64,000 nt of DNA from Alphaproteobacteria bacterium (GTDB lineage: Bacteria > Pseudomonadota > Alphaproteobacteria > UBA8366 > GCA-2717185), in NCBI GenBank assembly GCA_040905865.1, contig JBBDQU010000045.1:26536-90535 (forward strand). Direction: 5' to 3'. The notes beneath the pieces were generated by a model. That model did not search any database. It was not told where the DNA came from and worked only from the letters and a program-made list of their open reading frames with translations. Both the position numbers and the translations under genes were made by a program. Shown piece by piece: positions 42,377 to 49,980 of this stretch; the first letter of the stretch is position 1, and the number at the start of each line of letters is the position of its first letter.

Positions 42377-44038
42377 CTATTTCCACATGGCGCCTGGAAC
42401 GCATGGCTTCCCGGACTGATATTCCACGGGGCCGATATCCGGGGCGCCGGCCTTGCGCGGGTTGCCGCAGATATCGGTCGCCGATTTCGGAATCTCCGCG
42501 CCTTTTCCGGTTATGGCGCGCAGGCCTTTTTCCGTGGGCGTCAGCTTCAGGCCGTCGACGTGGCGGAAAACGGCGTCCAGATCCGTCGCCTCGAAATCCT
42601 CGCCGGAGATCAGCAGATTGTGGTCGCCGCTGGCTTTTCCGCCGTCGCGCTCCTTCACCCGGGCGTCGAGGATATTGTTGAAGACCCGCACGCTGGATGT
42701 CGGGAAACGCGAGTCGATGCCGCGCGTGTTCAGGATCAGATTGTTGTGGATCAGCGTATCGGTGGCCCTGTTCAGATAGACGCCGACATCGACCGGGCAG
42801 TTGACGATGATATTGTTGCGGATGATCCCGCCCGTGTGTTCGGAATCGCAGTTCTGGTCGCGGCAGAATTTCTGGCCGGTGCCGCCGCCGCCGATAGACA
42901 GGCCCAGACGGACGCCGCCCTTGACCTCCGTCTGCATGTAACACGCCACGACATTGCCATCGAACACGCCGTCGCGGCTGTTCGCCTTGAAATAGGCGCC
43001 GTAACTGATTCCGTTGCCGCCGCGTTTCTCGTAATCGGCGATCAGGTTTCCTCGCACCATCCAGCCATTGCCGGAATTGATATTCAGCTTCGTGACGGGC
43101 GCGCTGGTCTGGCGGCCCTGGGTATCGTAGACGCTGTTGCCTTCCACCAGGCCGAAATCCGGATTGTCGTCATAAATCGCGTTGACCTTCAGCTGCGCGT
43201 TGAAATCCCGGATGTGATTGTTGCGCAACACGAGGGAGGTCGCGCTGCCCACCACATGGAAGGCATGGTGGCAATGGCTGTGGTCGGCGCAATTCCCCTC
43301 GATCTCCAGGTTCTCGAATATCCAGTAGGGCGCCTTGACAATAAAGCCTTCCGATGCCTCCAGTTTAAGAGTGACGGAGCCGGGGGTCTTGGCGCCGACG
43401 GCAATCGGCGCCTCCGCCCGTCCGGCCGTTTGCACGGTGATCCCGCGATAGATTTTCGCCGCGTATGTGCCCGGTTCCAGTTCGATATAGTCGCCCGGTT
43501 TCGCGTTCTTGACCGCCTGTAGCAGGCCCGGCACGTCGCGCACCGGAACCCGGCGCAGCGGGAAACCGTCGGCCCGGACGGCAACCCTGGCCCCGGCGGC
43601 GATATCGATATCCGAAAGCGGCCGCCCCTCGGCCGTATAGGCGGGCTGCCAGCGGGCGCGGTCCGGGCGTGCACCGGGGCCGCGCCAGTCGGCAATCGCC
43701 GGGAATTCAATTAACGAAAGTTCAGGTTTCTTCGGCGGCGGCGGTGGTGGATTAGGATCCTTTTCGACCAGCCCGCCGGCGGCCTTTGGCGGGGCCGCCG
43801 CCCTGGCGGCGTCGGCATCCGGCATGCTATGCGTAACGCACAACCGCGTTACGTCCGGTTGCGGGAATCCGGCATCCAGCAGGCGCAGGACTTCCGCCTT
43901 CGTGCAGATGCCGTAACGCCCCGGCTGGGACGGGGTCTCGGCGCGCAGGCCGACGGCACTCACGCCGACGGCGAATATCATCGCCAGAAATGTGCCGCCG
44001 CGTAATGCTGTTTTCCCGCTTCCTGCAACTCCATGCAT
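42377..44038 (-). CDS. Secreted right-handed beta-helix protein, polysaccharide-lyase-like
   Basis: 553 residues from the ATG at 44038 (TTG at 44041 is in frame). A signal peptide (GGTFLAMIFAVGVSAVGLRA) is followed by a Cys-containing region with two cysteines, a proline-rich linker (NPPPPPPKKP) and then a parallel beta-helix of about 400 residues: PGDYIELEPGTYAAKIYRG, FENLEIEGNCADHSHCHHAF, LVLRNNHIRDFNAQLKVNA in part, GGIIRNNIIVNCPVDVGVYL and so on. The His-rich HSHCHH loop is unusual. It may bind or cleave an acidic polysaccharide; no lyase motif was certain. Confidence 0.75.
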   Translation of the reverse strand: MHGVAGSGKTALRGGTFLAMIFAVGVSAVGLRAETPSQPGRYGICTKAEVLRLLDAGFPQPDVTRLCVTHSMPDADAARAAAPPKAAGGLVEKDPNPPPPPPKKPELSLIEFPAIADWRGPGARPDRARWQPAYTAEGRPLSDIDIAAGARVAVRADGFPLRRVPVRDVPGLLQAVKNAKPGDYIELEPGTYAAKIYRGITVQTAGRAEAPIAVGAKTPGSVTLKLEASEGFIVKAPYWIFENLEIEGNCADHSHCHHAFHVVGSATSLVLRNNHIRDFNAQLKVNAIYDDNPDFGLVEGNSVYDTQGRQTSAPVTKLNINSGNGWMVRGNLIADYEKRGGNGISYGAYFKANSRDGVFDGNVVACYMQTEVKGGVRLGLSIGGGGTGQKFCRDQNCDSEHTGGIIRNNIIVNCPVDVGVYLNRATDTLIHNNLILNTRGIDSRFPTSSVRVFNNILDARVKERDGGKASGDHNLLISGEDFEATDLDAVFRHVDGLKLTPTEKGLRAITGKGAEIPKSATDICGNPRKAGAPDIGPVEYQSGKPCVPGAMWK

Positions 44039-44278
44039 CAATCAATGTACCTTCAGAACGGGTGATTTCTGTTTCAGGTTTCGTGGCAAGGCCAGCCGTT
44101 GGTGTAGTGCGGTGTCGCCACGTCATGAAGTTGGCGTTTCGCCGCGCAATGGCAACCACGGACGGCGACTTTTCTTTGCTCGCCCGGCATTCTGCAACTG
44201 CAAGGCGGTGACCGAACCGGACTGGCGAATGGCGGCTGTATTCCTATACTCCTCCGGCGACAGGCATTTCAGGGAGGC

Positions 44279-45130
44279 ATGACAAAAATGACAAGCGGAC
44301 AGGCGGAAACACGGGTCGCCATCATCACCGGCGGCGCCGGCGGGATCGGACAGGCGATGGCGCGGCGCATGGTACGGGACGGTCACCGGCTGGCGCTGAT
44401 GGATATCGATGGCGACGCGGCGGCCCGCGCGGCGGAGGCGATCAACCAGGAAGCGGGCACCAACGGCGTGTTCGCCATCGGCGGCGACGTGGCGGAGCCG
44501 GGCGATTGCGAGATCGCGGTCGGCAGGGTGTCGGATGTGTTCGGCCAGGTCGATATCGTGGTCAATAATGCCGGCTTCGGCGCCAGCAGAATTCGCCCGG
44601 ACGGCGAGAAAAATCTGCTGACCATCGAGGAGCTGACGCCGGAGGTCTGGCGCAAATTCATGTCGGTCAATACCGAAGGGCCGCTACAGATGATGCGCGC
44701 GGCCCTGCCGGGCATGAAAAAGCGCCGCTGGGGCCGGGTGATCAACGTGACCACCAGCTTCTTCACCATGCTGCGCAACATGCCTTATGGCGCCAGCAAG
44801 GCGGCGCTGGAAGCGGGATCGGCGGCCTGGGCGCAGGAACTGGACGGCACCGGTATCACCGTCAATGTGGTGGTGCCGGGCGGGCCGACCGATACCGCCT
44901 TCATCGCGAAGGAATCCGGCATGGATCCCGCCAGAATGCTGCGTCCGACCGTGATGGGGCCGCCTGTGGCCTGGCTGTGTTCCCGCGATGCGGACGGGGT
45001 GACCGGGCGGCGCTTTATCGGCGGGCGGTGGGATGCCTCCCTGCCCGATGCGGAAGCGGCCGCCATTGCCGGCTCGCCCATCGGCTGGCCGGAACTCGCG
45101 GCGGCCACGGTGATCTGGCCGGACGACTGA
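44279..45130 (+). CDS. Short-chain dehydrogenase/reductase
   Basis: 283 residues, with gggagg just upstream. NAD(P) motif TGGAGGIG at about 18-25, NNAG near 101, then catalytic Ser (TTSFFTML), Tyr and Lys (YGASKAAL). The C-terminus is longer than in FabG and reads MGPPVAWLCSRDADGVTG and a GW-containing tail. It likely oxidises or reduces a hydroxy/keto compound. Neighbouring genes point away from it, so it is probably alone in its transcript. Confidence 0.9.
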   Translation: MTKMTSGQAETRVAIITGGAGGIGQAMARRMVRDGHRLALMDIDGDAAARAAEAINQEAGTNGVFAIGGDVAEPGDCEIAVGRVSDVFGQVDIVVNNAGFGASRIRPDGEKNLLTIEELTPEVWRKFMSVNTEGPLQMMRAALPGMKKRRWGRVINVTTSFFTMLRNMPYGASKAALEAGSAAWAQELDGTGITVNVVVPGGPTDTAFIAKESGMDPARMLRPTVMGPPVAWLCSRDADGVTGRRFIGGRWDASLPDAEAAAIAGSPIGWPELAAATVIWPDD

Positions 45131-45167
45131 CGCAAGTACCGGGCGGACGGTATTATCCGCGACGCTA

Positions 45168-46016
45168 CTATTCGATGACGACGAGGGTGCGGACCTCGAT
45201 GCTTTCGCGCGCCGGGGCGTTTTCGGTATCCGGCAGGGTGAAGGCGCCATGCGGGGTGAACCGGGCGCGGCCATCCGCGACGGAGTCCCAGCCCTTGATC
45301 AGCAGCACCTCGTCGCGTTCCATTTCCGAGGCGTAATACCAGCGTTGGGTCCAGGCATGGGCGACATTGTAGATTTCGCCGACCCGGTCCGGGAATATCT
45401 GGTCGGTCGCGATCAACTCGTCCGGCTTTACGCTGGAGGCATCGGCCAGCGCCAGCGGCGAGCGCTTCACCGGGCCCCTGATCGGCCGCCAGACATTGAC
45501 CTGCAGGATGCGGGCGCCGGCATTGAACAGGCGTTCGGCTTCCGCGTCGCCCAGAATGTCGCGGGTCCGCTGCGGGCCGCTCTTGACCGTGTAATCCACA
45601 TGCACCCGGTCGGCCGGGCCGCGCAGGCCGTCCCGGTTCGGCGCGCCGGCGCCGGCATCGGCGCGGCGGGTGACGTCGAAAATATGCACCGAAGTCGCGC
45701 CGAAGCGGCGGGTCAGCAGCGCCTTGAGTTCGTCGGCATAGGCGGTGTCCACCGCATTGTCGTCATACAGGTCGTCGACGGCGGTCGGGCTGGTCATCAG
45801 TTCGAAACCCTGCACGTCGAGCGACAGCGTATCGGCAATCGGACGCATGTCCTCCACGGTGACATTATGGTCTTCGGTGCCGAAAAACACCTCGGGCGCG
45901 CCGCCGGTCAGGGCGGAACTGTTGAAATACGGCTTGGTATTCTGCCGCGTGATGAAGGTCAGCGCCGACCGGACTTCGCGCCGGGCCGCGGGCTGTTCGC
46001 CTGCAAGCTGTGTCAT
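45168..46016 (-). CDS. CmcJ/NvfI-family oxidoreductase
   Basis: 282 residues from the ATG at 46016, with aggaga upstream. This family includes CmcJ of cephamycin synthesis and fungal NvfI-like and gibberellin-desaturase-like enzymes. The probable iron site is His and Asp in RVHVDYTVKSG with a distal His in ARFTPHGAF; NVWRPIRGPVKRSPLAL and WYYASEMERDEVLLIKGWD are family blocks. It may hydroxylate, methoxylate or desaturate a small metabolite. A perfect LysR-like palindrome lies about 100 bases upstream and a LysR gene follows. Confidence 0.82.
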   Translation of the reverse strand: MTQLAGEQPAARREVRSALTFITRQNTKPYFNSSALTGGAPEVFFGTEDHNVTVEDMRPIADTLSLDVQGFELMTSPTAVDDLYDDNAVDTAYADELKALLTRRFGATSVHIFDVTRRADAGAGAPNRDGLRGPADRVHVDYTVKSGPQRTRDILGDAEAERLFNAGARILQVNVWRPIRGPVKRSPLALADASSVKPDELIATDQIFPDRVGEIYNVAHAWTQRWYYASEMERDEVLLIKGWDSVADGRARFTPHGAFTLPDTENAPARESIEVRTLVVIE

Positions 46017-46112
46017 ATCGTATCTCCTGTTCGGGCCGGGCCATGCCGCGACCATCCGTTGAGGCGAAAGATGGGGGAAACCGTAGCAGGATTCCAGCGA
46101 CTTCGTTTCACG

Positions 46113-46137
46113 ATGACTTGAATACAATTCAAGTCAT
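46113..46137. promoter_or_regulatory. LysR-type operator upstream of the CmcJ-like gene
   Basis: Perfect inverted repeat atgacttgaa, 5-base spacer, ttcaagtcat. Its core TTGAA-N5-TTCAA has the length and shape of an LTTR binding box. A one-mismatch relative lies at 47071-47085 in the lysR-phyH promoter region. Confidence 0.65.
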
Positions 46138-46144
46138 GAATGAT

Positions 46145-47050
46145 TTATGCGGCAGCGACCGATTGCAGCCAGCGCTCCAGCCGCCGCACGGCGGCGGTCG
46201 GTGTCTTGCCGGCGGCGCGGCACAGGTAATACCCCGCACCCGTCGGGTCCGCCTTGCCGAACGGGGCGATCAGCGCCGCGCGGGTCAGCCAGTCATTGAC
46301 CACGGGCCGCCGCCCCATGGCGACGCCATGGCCGCCCTCGGCGACCTGCAACGCCTGGGCCAGCGAATCCAGCGTGATCGCGCCTTTCAGGTCCGGCGGC
46401 GGCATGCCGCGGGCGCGGGCCCATTCCTCCCATTCATCGGGAAAGCTGCCATTGATGATCAGCCGCGCCCCCTGCAGCGGCAGATTGCCGCCCGGGGACG
46501 CATCGCCGCCCAGTTGCTCGAAGTAACCGGGCGCGCAGACCGGCAAGGCGGTTTCCTCCAGCAGGAAGCTGGCATCGATGCCCGGCCAGTGTCCCTTGCC
46601 CAGCCGGATGGCGATATCCGCCTGGTCGCGCCGCAGGTCGATGACCCGGGTCGTGGTGATCAACTGCAGGTCGGTATCGGCATTTTCCTTCTCGAAAGCG
46701 CCCAGCTTGGGAATCAGCCAGGCCGCCGCCAGCGAAGGCGGCAGGGTCAGCCGCACCGTATCGCGCCCGCCGGTCGGCAGCAGGGATTCCGTCGCCGCCT
46801 GGATCTGGCGGATGGCGGGATCGATCTGTTCGAAATACCGCCGCCCCGTATCGGTCAGCACGGCGCGCGGGCCGGACCGGTCCATCAGCGCCGTTTGCAG
46901 GAATGTTTCCAGCTTGCGCACCTGGTGGCTCACCGCCGATTCCGTGATGCCGAGGGTCGCGGCGGCATCGCGGTAGCGGTCATGCGTCGCCACCGCGTGA
47001 AAGGCGCGCAGGGCGGCGAAGGGCGGGGTCGGTTTCGGCGCAATTGACAT
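46145..47050 (-). CDS. LysR-family transcriptional regulator (GcvA-like)
   Basis: 301 residues from the ATG at 47050. Winged-helix motif at about 10-60: FAALRAFHAVATHDRYRDAA, then LGITESAVSHQVRKLETFL. The co-inducer domain has ADIAIRLGKGHWPGIDASFL and GVAMGRRPVVNDWL, like the GcvA/AmpR branch. It sits between the genes it probably controls: CmcJ-like gene downstream on the same strand and PhyH gene divergent. Palindromes with the same TTGAA core before both support this. Confidence 0.92.
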   Translation of the reverse strand: MSIAPKPTPPFAALRAFHAVATHDRYRDAAATLGITESAVSHQVRKLETFLQTALMDRSGPRAVLTDTGRRYFEQIDPAIRQIQAATESLLPTGGRDTVRLTLPPSLAAAWLIPKLGAFEKENADTDLQLITTTRVIDLRRDQADIAIRLGKGHWPGIDASFLLEETALPVCAPGYFEQLGGDASPGGNLPLQGARLIINGSFPDEWEEWARARGMPPPDLKGAITLDSLAQALQVAEGGHGVAMGRRPVVNDWLTRAALIAPFGKADPTGAGYYLCRAAGKTPTAAVRRLERWLQSVAAA

Positions 47051-47070
47051 GCAGGCAAAATGGCCGGTAA

Positions 47071-47085
47071 CTGAACGGAATTCAA
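47071..47085. promoter_or_regulatory. Second LysR-type box, between lysR and phyH-like gene
   Basis: CTGAA-N5-TTCAA, one mismatch from the TTGAA-N5-TTCAA core before the CmcJ-like gene. It lies 21 bases before the lysR start and 140 before the PhyH-like start, as expected for an autoregulatory site shared by divergent genes. Confidence 0.5.
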
Positions 47086-47224
47086 GTTGGGACCAATCGC
47101 CAGGGACAACTTCCGGCGCCGCGACGACAGGCCACGACATCTGGCGGCTTGTCGGCAACCGGTCAGGGCCGCTACAGTTCTCCGGTATTGCAGCGTTGCG
47201 CGAACCGGATCGGAGAACTTCGTC

Positions 47225-48058
47225 ATGAACGTATCGACGCCCACGATTGCCGCGGATTACGCCCGCGACGGATTTGTTTTTCCGTTCGATATCCTGTCCG
47301 CACAGGAAGCCGCCGAACTGCGCGCCGATCTGGAACGGGCCGAAGATGAAGTGCGCGCGGACAAACAGAAGCTGCGCCTGCTGCGCGGCTATCCGGCGCG
47401 GCTGCTGCCGTCCTTCGCCCGGCTGGTCCGGCATCCGAAGATGATTGCCGCGGCCACCGCCGTGCTGGGTCCGGACCTGATCCTTTGGGGTTCGGGACTG
47501 TTCATCAAGGAGGCGAACACGCCGAGTTTCGTGAGCTGGCACCAGGACCTCACCTATTGGGGGCTCGACCGGGCGGATGAAGTGACGCTCTGGGTCGCAT
47601 TGTCGCCGGCAACGGTGGCGAGCGGCTGCATGCGATTTATTCCCGGCAGCCATGGCCGCAGTATCGTTCCCCATGCGGACAGCTTCGCCGACAACAACCT
47701 GCTGACCCGCGGCCAGGAAATCGCCGTCGAGGTGGATGAATCCGACGCGGTCGATGTGGTGCTGCAGCCGGGCCAGGCCTCGCTGCATCACGGCCACCTG
47801 TTTCATGCCTCGGGTCCGAACGGCACCGGCGACCGCCGTATCGGCGCCGCCATCCGTTATATCGTGCCGTCCATGAAAGCCTCCGCGGGTCCGGAAACCG
47901 AGGTCTCGCTGATCAGCGGCGAGGACCGCTACGGCAATTTCCGGCTTATGCCGCCCCCCGCGACGCGGCTGGACCCGGCGGATTTCGCCGCCATCGCCGC
48001 GGATGCCGAACGCCGGGATTCGGTGCTGTATGCGGGTGCGAAGGCCGCCCGCCGCTGA
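47225..48058 (+). CDS. Phytanoyl-CoA dioxygenase (PhyH)-family protein
   Basis: 277 residues from the ATG at 47225, with ggag upstream; the frame is open earlier but unconserved. Iron ligands are in SFVSWHQDLTYW (His-x-Asp) and a distal His in LHHGHLFHASGPN; the Arg for 2-oxoglutarate follows in RRIGAAIRYI. SGCMRFIPGSHG is a PhyH hallmark. Family members hydroxylate methyl-branched acyl-CoAs, antibiotics or osmolytes such as ectoine. Likely controlled by the divergent LysR regulator. Confidence 0.9.
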   Translation: MNVSTPTIAADYARDGFVFPFDILSAQEAAELRADLERAEDEVRADKQKLRLLRGYPARLLPSFARLVRHPKMIAAATAVLGPDLILWGSGLFIKEANTPSFVSWHQDLTYWGLDRADEVTLWVALSPATVASGCMRFIPGSHGRSIVPHADSFADNNLLTRGQEIAVEVDESDAVDVVLQPGQASLHHGHLFHASGPNGTGDRRIGAAIRYIVPSMKASAGPETEVSLISGEDRYGNFRLMPPPATRLDPADFAAIAADAERRDSVLYAGAKAARR

Positions 48059-48133
48059 TGTGCCATAGTCTTGAGTCCAGGCCGCACGAGCAAGCGGCCA
48101 ATGGGTCGTGGCGAGCGCATATGGCAATGAGAA

Positions 48134-48161
48134 GGGCGGCCCGGCATCTGTGAGGCCGCCC
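48134..48161. terminator. Possible bidirectional hairpin
   Basis: gggcggcc at 48134-48141 pairs with ggccgccc at 48154-48161 around a 12-base loop, between two convergent genes. There is no T-run on either side, so termination strength is doubtful. Confidence 0.4.
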
Positions 48162-48187
48162 CGGTATGATTTGTGCCGACGGCCCTG

Positions 48188-48475
48188 TCAGCGATGCGCG
48201 ATCACCTTGTCCGTGAAGAGGTAGTCCTTCAATTCCTTGTCGAAGCTGGGGTCCTTGCGGCGGATCCATTCCATGACCATGGCGGCGTGTTCCTTTTCCT
48301 CGTCGCGGTTATGCGCGAGGATGGCCTTCAGGTCCTCGTCCTTGCAGGCGTCGACCCGCTGGTTGTACCAGTCGACGGCCTCCAGTTCCTCCATCAGCGA
48401 CGTGATTGCCCGATGCATGTCGCGGGTTTCGTCGGACAGTTCGTCGATCGGTTCGTGGTATCCCTCGTTGGCCAT
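48188..48475 (-). CDS. EncFtn-like ferritin (encapsulin-associated type), without cargo tail
   Basis: 95 residues. It matches the encapsulated-ferritin family closely: MEELEAVDWYNQRVDACKD and ILAHNRDEEKEHAAMVMEW. By alignment with the Rhodospirillum rubrum protein from memory, Glu30, Trp36, Tyr37, Glu60 and His63 correspond to its ferroxidase-site residues. In that system the protein ends in a targeting peptide for an encapsulin shell; here it stops at TDKVIAHR with none, and no encapsulin gene is nearby. It should oxidise Fe(II), but storage would need a shell elsewhere. Confidence 0.88.
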   Translation of the reverse strand: MANEGYHEPIDELSDETRDMHRAITSLMEELEAVDWYNQRVDACKDEDLKAILAHNRDEEKEHAAMVMEWIRRKDPSFDKELKDYLFTDKVIAHR

Positions 48476-48622
48476 TCTTCGGTACTCCTCGTGCCAGCCA
48501 TGGTAAAATTATTGAATCATTCTAATCGGAACGAAGCTGAAATGCACGGGGCCAGATCAGTTTATCCCGCTTTTTCAGCTTCTGACGGTGGCCAATCCGT
48601 TCCGCGCCTTAATCCGCTATCC

Positions 48623-48655
48623 ATGCCCCGCGGCGCCGGCTGCCGCGGGGCATGG
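48623..48655. terminator. Strong hairpin downstream of the SMP-30-like gene
   Basis: A perfect 13-bp stem, catgccccgcggc (48623-48635) and gccgcggggcatg (48643-48655), with a 7-base loop. It begins just after the minus-strand gene's stop at 48662. No T-run follows, so it may end transcription with Rho or protect the 3' end. Confidence 0.5.
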
Positions 48656-48661
48656 CGTGAT

Positions 48662-49585
48662 TCATTTATTGAGGTAATGCAGCGGCAGCCCCGGTCGCGG
48701 CCACTCCATCGAGACCAGCTTGCCCGTCGTCGACAGGGTCATGTAGGCAGTGCGCAGATCCGGTCCGCCGAAGCATATATTGGTGCACATCCGGTCCGGC
48801 ATGGGGATGTGTTCGATGTTCCTGCCGTCCGGCGAAATTACCGTGACGCCGCCGTTGACCAGCGTTGCGACGCAGATGTTCCCCGCGCTGTCCAGCGCCA
48901 GGCTGTCGAAGCGCTGGTAGCCGTCCACGCCGGCGATGCAGCGGCCGCCATTGACGCTGGGCCAGGGTTCCTTGCTGAGCTTGCCTTCGCCGATAATGTC
49001 CCATGCCCACAGCCGGCCGGTTTCGGTTTCCGCCACGTAGAGCGTCCTGTCATCGGCCGACAACCCGATGCCGTTCGGCGTCACCGCCGGATAGGCCGCC
49101 TCGACGATCATGCTGCCGTCGGCGCGGGCGTAGTATATGCCGCCCATATCCATGTCGCGCGGGCGGCGCTTGCCAAGGTCCGTGAACCAGAAACCGCCGT
49201 TGCCGTCGAAGACGATGTCGTTGGGGCCGCGCAGGTTGTGGCCGTTGCATTCGGTGTACAGCGTTTCGACCTCGCCGGTGTCCAGGTCGATCCGCTCGAT
49301 CCGCCCGGTCGTGTAGTCCGGGGCCGTGCCGCCGGTGCGCAGCAACCCGTCCTCCTCGACCCAGGAGAAACCGCCATTGTTGCAGATGTAGCATTTGCCG
49401 TCCGGCCCGATGGCCGCGCCGTTTGGCCCGCCGCCCGGTTCCGCCACCGTCTTCCTGGTGCCGTCCGGCAGCACCCGCGTCACCCGTCCCGCGGCGATTT
49501 CGACCAGGATGACCGACCCGTCGGCCATGGCGACCGGGCCTTCCGGAAAGCGCAATCCGCTCGTGATTTCCCTGATTTCTGGCAT
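48662..49585 (-). CDS. SMP-30/gluconolactonase-family protein
   Basis: 307 residues forming a six-bladed beta-propeller. Metal ligands are Glu in LRFPEGPVAMADG, Asn in LRGPNDIVFDGNGGFWFTD and Asp in RFDSLALDSAGNICVAT. Such enzymes hydrolyse sugar lactones or similar esters. No signal peptide. The cupin gene at 49624 diverges from it with only 38 bases between the start codons, so the two probably share one promoter region. Confidence 0.92.
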   Translation of the reverse strand: MPEIREITSGLRFPEGPVAMADGSVILVEIAAGRVTRVLPDGTRKTVAEPGGGPNGAAIGPDGKCYICNNGGFSWVEEDGLLRTGGTAPDYTTGRIERIDLDTGEVETLYTECNGHNLRGPNDIVFDGNGGFWFTDLGKRRPRDMDMGGIYYARADGSMIVEAAYPAVTPNGIGLSADDRTLYVAETETGRLWAWDIIGEGKLSKEPWPSVNGGRCIAGVDGYQRFDSLALDSAGNICVATLVNGGVTVISPDGRNIEHIPMPDRMCTNICFGGPDLRTAYMTLSTTGKLVSMEWPRPGLPLHYLNK

Positions 49586-49623
49586 GATGTATTATCTCCC
49601 CCTGAAGTTCTGTGGAGGGAAGG

Positions 49624-49938
49624 ATGACAGGAGAGGCGGACGGCGTCGATAGGAGCCGGTTTTCCGCTCCGGTGGATCATGCCACGGTAGCGGAATCCTG
49701 GCGGGAACGGGGCTATTCCTGCCATGCCTTTACCGATCCGCCCGGGCAGGAATGGAACGATTTCATCCATTCGACGAATGAACTGCTGACGGTGCTGGAA
49801 GGACGGCTGGAGTTGACGCTGAATGGCGAGAAAGTCGAAGTCGCGCCGGGCGACGAGGTGTTCATCCCGCGCGATGTGCCGCATTCGGTGAAAAATGTGA
49901 ATGGCGGCACCACCCGCTGGCTGTTCGGTTACGACTGA
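49624..49938 (+). CDS. Cupin-domain protein
   Basis: 104 residues from the ATG at 49624, which follows ggagg; an ATG at 49612 adds four residues. Single cupin: EWNDFIHSTNELLTVLEGRL and VAPGDEVFIPRDVPHSVKNV. Metal His residues are in IHST and PHSV, with Glu in NELL. It diverges from the SMP-30-like gene, fitting a small sugar- or lactone-linked pair, but the role is unknown. Confidence 0.82.
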   Translation: MTGEADGVDRSRFSAPVDHATVAESWRERGYSCHAFTDPPGQEWNDFIHSTNELLTVLEGRLELTLNGEKVEVAPGDEVFIPRDVPHSVKNVNGGTTRWLFGYD

Positions 49939-49980
49939 CCGTAAACCAGCGCATGGCAAATCGCCGCGGCCCGCAGCTCC

